Notes: generated by a model from the sequence alone, not told the origin. DNA of 64,000 nt from Lycocorax pyrrhopterus obiensis (GCA_014706295.1 JACSVZ010000001.1:81094237-81158236); one strand, 5' to 3'; positions 1 through 14,232 are shown, numbered from the stretch's first letter. Numbers and translations: made by a program.

Positions 1-3000
1 AAAATTAATTTAGCTGCACCTAAAACTGAAACAAAGGAAACAATGAAAAAGGGAATTATAATAATTTTTTAAAAGCATCAGCTATCCATTTAACTGTATT
101 GTTTTTATAGTTCATTGGTCATGACATGATCTTCACTCTTTCTTGAAACATCTCAGATCTGACTTGTGCATTCTCAGAGATTTTTCTCTTTTGAGGTAAA
201 TATCTGGAGCAATTGCCAGAGGGGAGCTTCTACTACTGTCTTTATGGAAGTTTGTACAAATGAGCTGCACCTTTGTCTTTCCATTGTGATTAGCTGAGGT
301 GGTGTCCCAGAGAATCTGCTCCATCTTGGGCATCCTCAGGCTGTCCTTGGGGCAGGGACCAAGCTCACTTGTAGAGGACAAACACAAGTGGACATGGGAT
401 ATTGTTCTGTACTGTGAATTAGGAGTTGCAAGAAGTGGTTGGGTGACTTTCTACCCACTCTTTGAGCCTCAGAGTCCTTTTTGTAGGACATCTAACACCG
501 TAGGTTTTGCCCATGGTAGAAACCAGGGCTGTAGCTGCCAATCCAGCTTGCACTGCCATCCGGAGGTGCTGAAACCCACTGGTTTTCGTGGGTGGGACAG
601 ACTGCTGTGCCATTTGGTGCCAGTGCCCTTAATGCTGACTACTCTGTTCTTTCACCAACATTCTCCTCTTGCTGTGCATTTTCTCCTCTTTGCTGCTTCC
701 TTTTCTGCTCTGTCCCCTTTTTTGCAGCAGCAGGGCTCACATTCAGCTACCACTGCAGAAGTTACCAAGAGACACTCAAGCTCATGGAAGCTCAAGAGTC
801 TCCAGTAAATTTTTATTGCCTTACATAGCATGCACATAATTATACATGATGATGTACATAACCATTTATTTACATCTTATCAAATCAATTTGCCATGTAA
901 ACCTGAACTATAGTATAGTGCCAATTAAATAGGAAAAAATTTTTAAAGGGGATTTCAGGGCAAACAAACAAACAAAACCCCCCAACCACACAGAAGGGTG
1001 CAATGTATGTCACTTATTTTCTCTTGTGGGCAGTGCAGATATCTACACTTAAGCTGTCACCTTAGACATGATTATTTATCAATGGTTGTTTTGAACCATG
1101 CTAAGCATGTTCATGACTCCCCATAACACATACAGAAAATGTGTGTATCATTACAGAAGAGACAATATGAGTGGTTAATTCACTGACCATTTCTTTCTAG
1201 AAATCTGGCTTCGGACTACCTTTTCATAGAGGAGATAAAGGATGTATATTACAAAACACACCTGTCTGCTTAGCATGGTGACAAATGCCTGGCATGTATT
1301 TAAAGAGGAAATTGGGAAGATGATTCAGTGATCAGAAAAGTGAACTGCAATAAGATTTAATAGTTCTATACTGAGGATTCCCAAGGGATGTTTTAAGATC
1401 TAAATGTCAACTCTATACCGGCAATGAAGAGGACATCCCTGAAAACTGGGCATTAATCCTTTGATGCCACTACAGTTACTGGGCAGCTGTAAGTGTTGCC
1501 ATGAAAGTGAAAAATGGGTAAGCAAATCAAATTAATTTTTAATTGCATTCTCTTGATACAGATACTTACCTTTACTTCACTTTTATTAATAACATTGCTA
1601 AAAATGTATGTGTCCTGCAACATCTTTTCATGTGAGGATGATGGACCTAATGTATACCTTTCCCCTCTAAATTCTCTCCTGCATTGCAATCAGCATCAGG
1701 GGTTTTATCTACATTTCCATGGCTTTTTTATTTTCAAACTTGCTCACTAACTTAGTCAATTAGTGCGTGCCATTGTACACTAGGGCCAAGGTGATGCTTT
1801 TTTTAAATGTGACACAGAAAATCATTAACCCTCCTACTTTCTTGTTACAGTTTAAAATTCCACATATTTTCATTGCACATTCAGTTAGACAACAGTAAGT
1901 TTCCCAAGGAAAAGTTTAGCTATGGCATGTTGCCAAGCTAATTGTTTGGCCGAATACAGGAACAAGAAGAACAAGCCAAGTAATCATCCTAGAACACAGT
2001 GGTCCCAAAGAGAGCTCTGTGTTTACAGGGACCTGCATCTTCCAAAGTTAATTTGGAAAGGTTTCCTGTTGCTTATTTCAATAGAAAACAAAATGCAGTT
2101 TCTAATTTGCTTTCCCTGAATAAGAGTCTTAAAATGTTGACAAGTGCTATAAATGTCATCTGCTTGGGATGTGCCCTGTATACAGTGATAATACAGGAAA
2201 TTTCTTGCAGAAAATTCTAAAATCTTAAATATTAATCCAAAATCAATGGAGCTCCCTCTGCAGAACTGGGTTGTTTGGGTGGTTGGTTTTTTTTGTCCAC
2301 CCAAAATGTGCTATTGTGTCAAATTTTTTTTCTAATTAAACAATACTGGAGAAAAGACAGAAGTAGCAAGATGATTGGCACACAACCCAGTGTGAGCAGA
2401 ATAGGCATTCAATTTACTAATCAGCCCATCACACTTAGGAAATAACTCATTGCTTCCAAACAAGTTCAGATTTTTTTTTTTTTTCTGTAAATCTCAGCTG
2501 TGGAAAACCTGCATGAGAATTCCATAACGTGATATGGCTAAGCACCTGGAAAATAAATAACTCTTCTACACCAATTTCTCTTGCTAGATAAGGCTGGGCT
2601 CATAGCATGGTACACAGAGTGATGGGCCAAACTTTGCAGCCTTCTTAAATATGTCTGACTCTTCCTATTCTTTTAAAACTTCATCACTGATAAAGCAAAA
2701 AAACTTCTTGCAACCATCTTCTCTCCCTGACAATTACTCCAACCCCCTGATGCATTCACCTCTCTTTTCTCTGGTGATTTTGCTGTCTCTTTGTCACTGT
2801 GCTTATTTCACATATTTATGGCATTCTGATTCCAACTTCAGATAGCTTTCATTCTGCAGAATACAGATCTCATATAAATATATAAATGTATACCTATAAA
2901 GTATATTTTCCTCCATTATCTCTAATTGTGTCATTTTTAGACATAAAAAATATGTCACAGGTGCAGGGTATGATATTTACTTGAAACCCAGCCAACCAGT

Positions 3001-5002
3001 GTGCTAGGCAGATGGAGCTCAAGTTTTGTCACTGGTAGGCTTTTTTTATTTTTTCTTAAAGATTTTGCAGCTGTAAATGAGGTCTCAGTTTTAATAGTAA
3101 TACTGGAGAGATTTGGGTTAAACTGTGATGTGATCAGGTATGAGAACAGAACTTGGTCTGCTGTCTTCAGCAGCTTTAAGGAAAGAAAGAATTTGGTGCC
3201 TATTGCTCAGGTTGGCACATAAAAGAATAAGAAACATTGCCAATAACACATTTGGCCTGAGGATGTAACAGTTCTTCAGAAGCACTGATAATTAGTCTCA
3301 TGGTACTCTTCTGTGTAGTTGGTGCAAGCTTTTGTTACTCCGATTTTAGAAAATACAAGGAAACACAGAGGGTTAACCTGTCACTCCAAGAGCCTTCAAA
3401 TCAGTGGCAGAAATACCAATGGCATTGCTCTCACCCTTGCCTAATGTCAGGGCCCATTGCAGGAATGAAAAACTGAGATTTTGAGTGAATTAGGGCATGA
3501 GTGTGACAGTGTCATCATTCCAAGAATCCTGTTGAAAACAAAGGGAATACCAAGAATGGTATCAGCAAAGAACAAACCTAACACCTTCTGGTTTTTTTGC
3601 CTCGAGAACTCATGTTCTGTTTCCTGTGAAGTCTGAGCAAGATTTTTAGAAAAATCATTCAGTGCAGGTCAGTGCTGTATTATTTATTAATGTACTCACC
3701 ATATGAAAGGATGAAGTCAAAGCAGTAACAGGATTCTCTAGGTTTGGCTTGAAAATTCCCCTTTCAAACAAACAAAACAAAACAAAAAACCATCCCCAAG
3801 ATAAATTAAAAGAACAAAGCAATAGCAGTAAGGTACTCTAGGGGAAGTTTTATAAGTCCATTACCATACACGCTTCAAGGCCTTAAGGGGAAAAAGGCCT
3901 TGCTGATGTGCTTGGAATAGCTGTGGAAAATATGCCCACTTGTGCTTTACTGCGTAATTAAATGCTCTATCAATTATTGATGTACCATGATGGCACACAG
4001 GAGAATAGAAAAAAAAGTGTATTACATGGAACCATTGCTTCAAACCAGTTGTCTCCTTCCTCAGATTAGCTGATGTTTTCACCTCCTAAAAGGAAGCTAA
4101 ATGATGTATGAATGAGAGAAGGAGCAGACAGCCAAGAGCATTACAGTTAGTATTTCACTGCTGTGTTTTTTAAAGCATAAAATTGCCATGGATAGTGCAG
4201 CTTGGGGGGAAAAGTTTATTTCTGAAACTCAGTCTCAATGAAAGGACATTTTGAAGTAGAAGATGTCACAGTCTTATCCTGAATTTTATTTTTTTCCATC
4301 TCTCCTGCTGGAAATCATTTGATTTCTGAGAAATACAGGGATGGGCATAAAAGAACAGTGGGTTACTGTCATTTGCACTCAGAAAAGTTTCATTGTAAAG
4401 GATTTGCTAGGACATATCCTGCTGCCTTCCACAGGATACAATCAGAATTTTCCACTCATTATTCGTGGCCTCTGTTGTAAGTAGTAAAGAGATTCAAATC
4501 ACCATGAGATTTTTTTGCCTTAAGTTTGTCATAGAAAAACTTAATTTTGCATATCACTTTTTCAAAAGGAAATAAAAATGAAACATTTCTTTTCAGATTG
4601 CTTTTAGCTAAAATGTCCTTCTAATGTTAGAAGCACTGACTTTTGAATCACAGACAATGGAGTGCATTTCTCTGTAGCACATTTCCCCGGGGGATCTCTG
4701 TTACCAGGGATCTGTTTTGTTTACTTCTGGATATGGGTCTCTGGAGACTCATAGATAATGTGTTGATTATTGTCCAACTGTCTATAAGGTTTTCAAGGAC
4801 ACTGGGGATATTTTGATAGTAGTCCAGAGAATATGGTCAAGCAAGGCAATGAAGACTGATGAACTGCTTATGAATTGCAATAGCTGAAAGAAAAGTGTTA
4901 TTAAAATAGAAAAGATTGTAACAATCATTCTAACAATGATTTATCTGTGCCCTATGAAACAAACAAATATGTACCTGCCAATATTGTGAATTTCATAATG
5001 CG

Positions 5003-5028
5003 TTATTTTGATGTGCACATCAAAATAA
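5003..5028. repeat. 26-bp perfect palindrome
   Basis: Each arm is 13 bases, TTATTTTGATGTG and its exact reverse complement, with no spacer. It lies in AT-rich intergenic DNA just before a CA-rich microsatellite. Confidence 0.9.
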
Positions 5029-5078
5029 AAAGTCAACATTTCCAAATGTATTCAGTGAAAAACAATCAAAAACACCAG

Positions 5079-5110
5079 CACGCACATACACACACACAAA
5101 CACACAGACA
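5079..5110. repeat. CA-rich microsatellite
   Basis: ACGCACATACACACACACAA followed by ACACACAGAC; imperfect (CA)n of about 30 bases. Confidence 0.85.
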
Positions 5111-8097
5111 AAAAACCCAACAGAAAAAGAGAGGGTAACTTTGTCTTGTTTTTTATAAACCACATGTGGAAACGATGGAATTTCCCTAAACTGTTCAGAT
5201 CCTTCTGTGTTTTATTCCTCTCTGTAACAGATGCTGACCGTACACTTCGCAGGGGACAGACACTTGGCCTTCAGCACTGGAAGCATGGGGACCTATCCTG
5301 GTCTCATAAACACTTTTGAATACTTACCGTGCTTGCTGTGGCCATCTGTCAGTGATACCCAAAATATTTTTTCTGTTCAGATATTTTTTAAAATCCCATC
5401 CATTTCTGAAAAGAAATAACCACCACCTGCCTTTGTTTTCTGACAAAAACAAAATGGACAAAGTATATGGCACAGTAAAAAGTGGAGGGGTCCTTCCAGA
5501 TGACAGATTGTAAGAATTTCATTTCAGGGACAGAGAGGAAGATTGAAATGAAAAGCTGAAAAAAAAAAAAGCCCGGCATTTATTTGTTATAATTCTAACA
5601 CCCCCTCAGGTTATTTTAAGAGTGATTTGGGAGAAAGAGGGGTGATCCACGTTCTTCAGGTGAGTTGGCAATAGGATCACTGCAGTGCCAAGTGTTCAAA
5701 GCCCAAGCAGAGGAGGGAGGGAGTGAGGACTGCTGCAGTGCTGAGCAGCCAGAGGGTTTCATGGATCAGTGGTTCATTCAGCACAAAGAGGCACAAAGAA
5801 GATAAGCAGAGATGAAACTAAGATAATACTGGTTTTCCACACGTATGTCATGAGGAAAATGAATTATCCTGGAGACATTTTCAAGGATGGGGGGGCAAAG
5901 CAGTGGAGGTAACATCCTGACTGGAGTTTGATCTCTAGGGTTCAGGGCTGAAAGAGGGCAGAGCCTTAGTTTCTAGATTCAGGAGGCAGGCAGCAAGCCT
6001 GAGATGAACTTTCAATAACACCCATGCAGGCTTTGAGTGGTCAGAGGGTAAAATAGTGACCTCTTCTTGGTTAAGGAGAGCTGAGAAATTTTACAGTATC
6101 AAATCATGCATGACCTCATGGGTGAAGTGGGTGGCCTTTTCCTTGGGTTAATTAATAGTAAATATTTTAGTAGTATTTTAAGCATTCTTACTCCTGTGTA
6201 AGGGAGTAATCACATCATTTCATGCCATGAATAGTGAAAACATCCCTTGGATATGATAAATCCATTTGAGGGGTATTTCTTGCAGCACTTTGTGCACAGT
6301 TTTCCCTGACTTCACAGTTTGCAAAAGAGGGTTGTTGTGAATTGATTCACTAACAGTTTCACAATGTCATTGGCAGGATAACCAGGAGTGGGTCAAGAAC
6401 TATAAAGCAGTGTTGAGTTAGTGTAGTTTTGTTAGTACTAAGCTGAAAATAAGTCACAAAGAGTAGATCAACAAGTTTGGGACTGTTAACTCTGCCAAAG
6501 ACTTTACTGGACACTTAAATGGATGAAAACACAAGTTTAGGTGATGTCTCTCCAATAGGAAGTCTGAAGATTAATGTAAAGTAATGAACTTAAAACTCAG
6601 AAAACAGCAAATTACTTATTATAGCAAGAGCTTATTGTGCCTGTCTCTTTGCTGATTCTTGCCTTTAGCTGCCTAGTGGAGTTTTCTGGGTAAGAGATAA
6701 AAATGAAGGGAAGTAACTCACTCCTAATGAGCTACAGGTAATTGCAGAAATAAGTGATCACACTGAGATTACTTCTTACTGGACAAGTACAGAATTTTGT
6801 CCTTCTTGACAGATTAGAAGACTGAAGTCAATCCAGAATAGCTTTTAGATGCCTAAACTTTCACTGACTTCACTGGAAGTATGTGTGGGAGAGCTGAAAT
6901 TAGATGACAAACACTTATTCAGTTCCTGACTTAACAGTTTAAAGGAATTATTTTACTTCTTGTTTGGAGAAGGTGATTTCATAGAGACTTCTCTTTCATG
7001 GCTTTCACCACACTGTCAGAAGCAGCTTCTATATAAGCATATACTTATTCCTTAAACGAAGAGGCAAAACCAGATTAAGCCTGGGAACTTTGTGTAAAGC
7101 AATGATATGCCAAACCATGTCTTCTTGTCACAGAACACCCTCAGGCCCTGGGCTCTTCAGGTGATCTTGGATGTGTTCCACAGCCCTGACAGTTTTAGGG
7201 TGCGTTGCGTTCTCTGTACAGTTGCTCCTGACCACAAGATGAGTTTAGTCCCTTGTCTGCCCTGTGCCTGCATCCTTGTTTGCTCCCGGGGTGGATGCTC
7301 AGGAAAAGCCACCTGCTGTCAGAATAACTCCCCTTTGGGAGACCTATGGTGACAAAAACCAGCAGACATAGTGATGGGGGGAGATGAATTGCCTTGATGG
7401 GCTCAGGTATTCTCAGGATGTGGGGGGATGGTGTTTTTTAAAGCATACCTATGAGGAGCAGGCTTCAGGGTGTGAAAGTGAGTAATTGTGTGATCGTATG
7501 AACAATTTGGGTTTTCTTTTTCTCTAGGGCCATGGATAATTTGCTATGAGATTGAACTGAGGTCAGATGAAGAATTTGCGCTAACCCAGCACTCCAGCTG
7601 TCTTGAGCAGTGCTTGGGTTGCTCAGAACCATAAAGTGTAGTGAGCCATAGAAAATACAACTAACACTGAGAGCCAGAAACAAAACATATCTATAAAAAC
7701 ATATGACTTTGACAAATGATTTCTTGCCCTGGTTCTGAAAACCCAACACCTACCCTTAAAAGAGGCTTTACACACCCAATTCCTACACACCCATATAGAA
7801 GTTATTAAGAAGGAAAGGGCAGCCAAAATTGGGGTTGCGGGTTTAGGTGTTTGGTTTTTTTTTCCCCAGAAAATCTAATCCCGAGTGAGGACGAAAATGT
7901 TTCAAATATTACAGAAGGAAGAAATTAATGCATTAAGCTGCAGGAGATTTGGACATAAATATCTTGGCTCGCATGTAGCATTCATCTGCATTGGATCCAG
8001 GTTTCTGTAGCCTCAACTGGAACTGGAACACTACAGAGATGTGAAGCTTCAATATGCTTTGGGGTAATCACTGGTATCATGTTCAGTCCAGAAAAAA

Positions 8098-8183
8098 ACA
8101 AAATAATTTTATTTTATTTATATTATTTTTAATATTTATATTTATTTTATTTTTATATTTATATTTATTTCATATTATTTTAT
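8098..8183. repeat. A/T-only low-complexity tract
   Basis: About 85 bases almost purely A and T, built of TTTAT/TATTTATATT units. It ends where the repeat at 8174 begins. Confidence 0.85.
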
Positions 8184-8310
8184 AACCAGCCAGTGGCCTA
8201 ACCCATTCCCCTCCCTCAGTGGCGGTCCTCGCATTTGGCTGTGATGAACTTTTAACATACAACTTGAAAATCAAGCATGAAAAGGGGTAGAAAAAACAGT
8301 CAGACATATA
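8174..8310 (+). repeat. Dispersed repeat, copy A
   Basis: Shares ATTATTTTATAACCANCC, TTCCCCTCCCTCAGTGG, GCATTTGGCTGTGATGAACT and AAAATCAAGCATGAA with copy B at 12901-13046, same strand, roughly 85% identical by eye. I do not recognise the family. Confidence 0.8.
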
Positions 8311-11300
8311 AGTCAGATAAGATTAATCTAGAGTATAAAGAACTATATAATATTTGCATGTCCTGTGGTGACTGTGATTATAAGAAGACTTTAATTGGTT
8401 AAGATCTCTTTAATTGCTGAATAAGCAAAGAACAAAAATATTATCTCTTCCCACAGAAGTGCACAGCTGTAGCCTGCACACCTTTAATTCTTTACTTATT
8501 GTGAGGTAGATATTTTTTAAAATTACCCTGCAGAGGTATTTCAGACATCTCTTAATTTTTCTGATTAAATGAATAATCTATTGCAAGTCATCTCATAAAT
8601 TATTTTATCTTGTTAGATTTCCTACATCCTTCAGCTTTCCTTTCTGGGCACATACATCAAGAAAAATAGTACTGAATACCTGTAATTTGGGCTAGAATTA
8701 GCTTGTATGATATGCTGCAGAAATATGCTTTAGATAAGGAAAAAATATTTAAGAATTAATTCTAGTATTTGTGGCATTTACTCTCCATGCTGCCCTAAGC
8801 ATTGAGGTATGAAACCTCAAAGAATGGTAATTTTTAAGAAAGTCTACATTGAAAATACAATTTTAATTTCAATCACTGTCCTGCTCCAGATATAATCGGC
8901 ATTAAAATTCTTTCCTGGAATGTGGCTAGTTTTATAGTTAAAATAATCAGGAAAATGCATATATATATACTAAGAAGGAATAAATAAGAGTAGGGAAAAA
9001 CCGCTGCTGCTGTACTGCTGTCAGGACATAGCCATAGAAATTTCACAGGTAGTTATTATTGCATTTTACATTCTGTTGGAATGAGATAGTTTTGAAATTA
9101 TAATGATGCTCAGATAGTAAAACTGAGTAGAGCTCCAACATTTACAAAGCAGGTAGTAATCTTCCCTTCACTCTGATGGTGTTTGCAAAGTTGATCAACC
9201 CTCCCAGAACAAATCACTGGCAATAACCTGTATTTCACATTGGTTTGTTTTCAGTGCAGCCACTACTCTGGATGGTGCAATTGGAGGAGCAAAGGATAAA
9301 GAAGGGATAGAGAGTGCATAGGACAGAGGAAATTTCAGAAGAAATGTCTATAAAACAAGAATTTATTGCTAGTGTGATTGAAATATTAACAATATAATCC
9401 AATAAGCAAATAATAGTTAAGACCTAATAATTACGTAAGAACGAAGAAGAATACTTCAATACAGAAAAAGTTTCGGCAATAATATAATAATGATAGCTAT
9501 ACAGTTACAATTGTTATTCTCACCCTATTTAGTTCCTAGACCCCATCTGCCTCACTCTTTCCCTGCTCCTCTGAGTCCTAAGGTTGATGGTTTCGTTTTG
9601 GTGATTGGTGTTGAAGGAGAATCTCTGTCCCACTGCCAGCATCTGGAAGCACAGGATGTTCATGGTGGTATTTTCCTCTCCCTCATTTCAAGACACACGT
9701 GGGGCCACATTTATGTATTTCCTAACATATTTTTACACCTTACTCTTTTTTTTTCCTTGCTCTGCACCTCCACATTACATCTGAATATACGATATATGGC
9801 GCATTTTACATGTGTTAGAAGTACTCGCTCTTTGTTACCCCTAAAGCCAGGTTTGGCTGGCTCCAGCTTGTCTACCTTGCGCAGGTTATAGTGGTCAAAG
9901 AAAGCTCATCTAGGGCAAGCCCTTCCTCTGAGGCCTAAAGAGCTCAGCACAAAGCCTGTGGCTTCTTAGTGACAATGACAATACTCTATTACAGGTTTGC
10001 ATGGTAATAACCTGTCCATTTTCTGCAGTCCATTTCCCTTGTGCAACAGCCAGCTGTTGAAGTAGGGATGTTTGAAGGCACATCCTGCCCACCCTTTTAG
10101 TATTCCCCTATGGGTCAACTGAATTTTCTTTATAAGAAACCTTTCTGTCAGACATAATTCCAGGGAAGAAAAAAATCTTTCAGAGAAAGTTGACTTAAAC
10201 CAGTCTTTATCTTTGTTCTTTAGATCTCCAAAACTAACTGTGTGCTCCATCTCTTAAGGACCAACTGGAAAAAAAGGAAGAAAGTGAATTCACTATGTTT
10301 GTCACATATGATAAAATCCATAGAAAGAACAATTTCTTCTTCTAAAATGTCTGTAGGAGACCAAGCACAAGAAGGTGCTCATGTGGTTGGAATCTCATCC
10401 AAATTGGTTGGCAGGGGAACACTAATAAATCAGATTAGACAGGTAAACCTACTGTTTCTATAATTTTTAATTAAATTAGCTTTCTTTGTAGCTGTTGAAG
10501 ATATTCCAAGGCGTCCAGTGGTGAGTCACTTCATCTCAACCACCCACCCAAAGAAGAGGAAAGACAAAATGCAGATGAAAGGGAGCACAGATCACAAAGG
10601 GCCTGCAGGCATTGAGCAGAGTTTATGTGATAAGCCCTCGTAACTATAACTTTATCATAGAATCATTCTCATAGAATAATTTAGTTTGGAAAAAGAAAAT
10701 CATCAAGTTCAACTGTAAAATTATGCTGAGTTTTGTTATTTTATTATGCCCGTGGTCCTCTGCCAGGCAAGCCTATGCTAATTCCAGCACTGGAATCTTG
10801 CTCCTGATCTTCCAGCAGAGCTGGGCTGTTCCTGGTGGTGTGGGCACCGGGGCTGGCCATGCACACACACACGGGGCAGGGGGCACCACTCCACCCATGC
10901 ACGGCTTTCCCTGTTCTCCCACCTCTTCCCCACATGGTTGTTCGGAGGCAGCCAGCCATTCCTCCAGTGTCCTGCAGCAGCTCAGTACTGCCAGTTTTAC
11001 CTAAATAACTTGTGTCCCAACTTTACTTGAGTGTTTCCTTAATGATGGTTTAGAAAAAAAACGCAGGGTTGTCTATAGGCAGAAATGGACCCAAATCAGG
11101 AAAGTGTCTCGTGGTAATGACACTTGCTCTCCAAAATGTCTTTTTCTTGTACACTGGTGGAAGGAAAGTGCTGTGAGACTGTGACCTGGCCCTGGCCCTG
11201 AGGAGGTTTGTAACCACCCTCTCTGACAACTTCTGTCAGCTTTTCTTCTTGGGACTGTTTCTGGCTGAAAGGCAGTTGCAGTATTTATCCCACCAGCAAC

Positions 11301-12900
11301 ATTAGGGAGCTAATGTTCTTTGAGCTTCAAGCCACGGAGATAAGCACATGATGGAAGTTCCCTTGCAAACAGAAGTTGTTGGAAGAGACAAGACGTAGTT
11401 AGCAGCCAAGGAGTTGCATAAAGGAGTATGCAACAGGCTACATCCTGAGAGCAAGCATCTCCCAATGATTGTACATCCCAGGGAGGCCTGGAATAGAGGG
11501 ATCCCAGCCTGCACAGTTATTATGATCAGATAATTCAAAAGCCTGGGAAGGAATGTGCATAAAGAGGGCAGATAAAGTCACCCAGGGACTAATACATAAA
11601 AACAGATACTCTATTGGTGTGTAAGTGATGAAAAATACTAAAGAGTCAAATTAGTTTTGTCTACAGTGAAGAAAAATATCAAGGCTGATGTTGTGCTCTT
11701 TATGAGCTTGGTACTCTGTGGCTGGTCCCTGTAGAACTTAGGGTGCAAATTTCAGAAGAAAATGCATTTCTGGAATGAGGTGAAGAAGGATTATAAGGGA
11801 TAAAAGAGCAAAAAATCATAGAAATTATTACTTCTGATGCTCTGAGAATAATAAATAAATTCTCTGATTAAAAGTGTAGAGTAATTCCAATGCACAGAGC
11901 TAATCTGTTCATCAAGCAGATGAAATCTAATGATAATCAGTAACAGACTCGTGATTACTGGACCAAATCCTGCTGCTTTCTTTGAGCTACACCAGTGAAT
12001 ACTGGCAAACATTGGTGATGGGATGCACTGTTAGAATCAAGGAACATTACATACAGTAGGACTGTGAGAGCAGATTTTTTTTGCCACGTGCTAAATATGA
12101 AAGCTCCTGTGTTCTTACACAATACCCAGTGACTATGCTGGAGGTTTGATAGCAATATCCTGTTACTTGCACATCTAAATGCTTTCAAGTCGTGGTAATG
12201 ACCGGTGTGCTAACAATCAGGTGGAATGGCCTGTGCCATTTCAAGTGTCTATTTCCCTGCAACAAGCCAATTACTTGCAGCAGAGAACCACCATGTGACC
12301 CACACAAATCATCAGGAGGCATTAAGAGTAACCGGGATTTTCATGTGTTATTTCAATTCGCACTCTTAATTCTGAATGCTGGCTGGACAGTGTGTTGGGA
12401 TAGCATCAAACACAGCATTTGCAAAGATGTGCTTTAGACTAGGCTGTGTGAATGAAATGCAAGATTGAATGAATGGAACTGCCTCCAGTCTGGATAATTA
12501 TTGTGGCACTGTTTATGGCATTCAGTGAAACAAGACAATATTTGTGTGACACTTTGGCTCTGGCAGGGTATCTCTAGGGGACACAGAGTAGCAGCCATTG
12601 CAGTGGGGTGCATTTCTCTATACTTCTTGCTGATACAGTCCCTATACTTGAGTCTATCACATCCACTAGAACAACTTCTAGTGATGTAACTGGTGAAGGA
12701 TTAACCATACAAGGAAAAGACTCTGTGGTCTTGCCTCTTCTTCAGGCTTTTGAGAAGCCAGCATCCGAAGTCCATGCCTTCTTTTGAAGCATAAAAGAAT
12801 ACTTCACAGTTAAGGGCTCTGACTTCTACCGGCGTAGTCAAAATCTGGCTCCTGATTATTTCTGAATGTTAATTGTTCCTTGATGCTAAGTTACTAGGGA
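8311..12900. other. Intergenic, no supported gene
   Basis: AT-rich. Contains the short CR1 tail at 10655. The segment around 9490-9900 has a 133-codon open frame without recognisable features. CA-rich patch at 10858-10872. Confidence 0.55.
10655..10716 (-). mobile_element. Short CR1 3' tail
   Basis: TCATAGAATCATTCTCATAG is the CR1 terminal octamer repeat, followed by a decayed AAATCATCAAGTTCAACTG. Confidence 0.75.
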
Positions 12901-13046
12901 ATTATTTTATAACCAACCACTGGCCTAACTCATTCCCCTCCCTCAGTGGGAGGGAGTGGGAGTCCTTGCATTTGGCTGTGATGAACTTTTACCATATAAT
13001 TTGAAAATCAAGCATGAACAGGGTTAGAAAAAGCAGTCAGACATAT
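12901..13046 (+). repeat. Dispersed repeat, copy B
   Basis: Second copy of the 8174-8310 element, 4.7 kb away in the same orientation, with an extra GGAGGGAGTGGGA stretch. GACTTTAAT occurs about 190-210 bases after each start, so homology may extend further in decayed form. Confidence 0.8.
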
Positions 13047-14034
13047 TTTCCCCATTAAGAGAATTTAGCAGTTAGGTATTAAAGCAATCAAGACTTTAAT
13101 GTTTCATTTATATTATTATAGTCTTTACAATGGCCTTCCAGGTGAAAGAAAAAAAAAAAAGAAATCAGTGCATATGTTGGGTGTTAGCATTTCCCTAAAG
13201 AGTTATTTTCTCTCCTTGCAGTTTTCTTCCACCTGCTTTCCACCGTTTTTCCTAATAGATAGAAGAGGAAATGCAAAATCATCCCTTAAAATGGCTTTTT
13301 CCTCAGAAAATGATTTGTTTTCTCTTTGTCTATGCATATGTAGTGAACAGCCCCCTCCTGCTCGTGATAGAGAGCTCAGGGTTTTTGCCTCTGAAGTAAG
13401 GTGCCAAGAGAGTAGGCAGATTTTTTAAAAGGCTGCGAATTTGGGGTGCTGAATTCTCTCGAAAATCTGACTTTAGTGTTTCTATAAAAGGGTTTATGGC
13501 TCCAATTGAGGCTCAGCTTATTTTTTGAGTTCTTGCCAACTGCTAGAATGGAGTCATTGAAAACTCATTTTCTAAATTAGCACTTTTAAAGGCTGCCCAA
13601 ACCAACAGGAATTTTGTCTTTGTTATTGATTTATTTAAAATGAACTTAACGAGTCTACCTGTGGTGTTCAAAGGTAGTCATTAATTAGCTAATGTTTTAA
13701 CATAAAATGATCAATGGATTGAAGAGGATAGAAATACAGTTAACTATTGATTGCTGGGATTAGGATATGGTAAACCATGGGAGACTTCCAGTCTGCCTCC
13801 TATTCAAAAGCCTGCCCTTGGTTTAGAGGAAATGGGAACAGATTATCTCCAGAACACTGTATGTCGATGGGAAAACACAGTTTCCTGGGAACCAGCAGTA
13901 CGTCAGCTCTGTTATTTACTTTTTTTTCATCTGTGCTAACATTCTTCATTATTCCAGCACATGCTTCTTCAGACTTTCTCTGAAAGAGGAACTCTCGGGC
14001 TGACTGAAACGCTGTGATTCTGATACTACCGGCT
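13047..14034. other. Region upstream of the CpG island
   Basis: AT-rich and unique-looking until the abrupt GC rise at about 14035. No TATA-driven promoter or upstream exon recognised. Confidence 0.5.
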
Positions 14035-14070
14035 GTGTTCCGCCAGCTACCGCGCTCCCCGCCGGAGCCG

Positions 14071-14232
14071 GCGGTGCCCGGGGCGGTGTGTCCCGCACTC
14101 CCCGCGTGTGGCTGTCCCGGGGCGGCTGTCCCGGCGCGGCCCCGGCGGTGCCCGGGGCGGGTGTGTCCCGCACTTCCCGCGTGTGGCTGTCCCGGGCGCG
14201 TTCCGGGCGCGGCTGTCCCGGCGCGGCCCCGG
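14071..14232. repeat. Two tandem GC-rich repeats in the promoter/5' UTR
   Basis: Copy 1 (14071-14144) and copy 2 (14145-14232) both run from GCGGTGCCCGGGGCGG through GTGTGTCCCGCACT and GCGTGTGGCTGTCCCGG to GCGCGGCCCCGGC. Copy 2 has about 14 extra bases. It is a minisatellite-like duplication 190-350 bases upstream of the start codon. Confidence 0.8.

Larger units (their letters stand above)
1..8097. other. Intergenic, no supported gene
   Basis: AT-rich DNA. The longest open frame (299-808, 169 codons, +) has no domain, no codon signal and no splice context that I can defend. No transposon with a clear signature, apart from the palindrome and the microsatellite near 5.0-5.1 kb. Confidence 0.6.

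Noticed and set aside
299..808. 169-codon open frame on + strand
   Set aside because: No domain, weak codon pattern, no supporting splice sites or promoter; frames of this size arise by chance in 64 kb.
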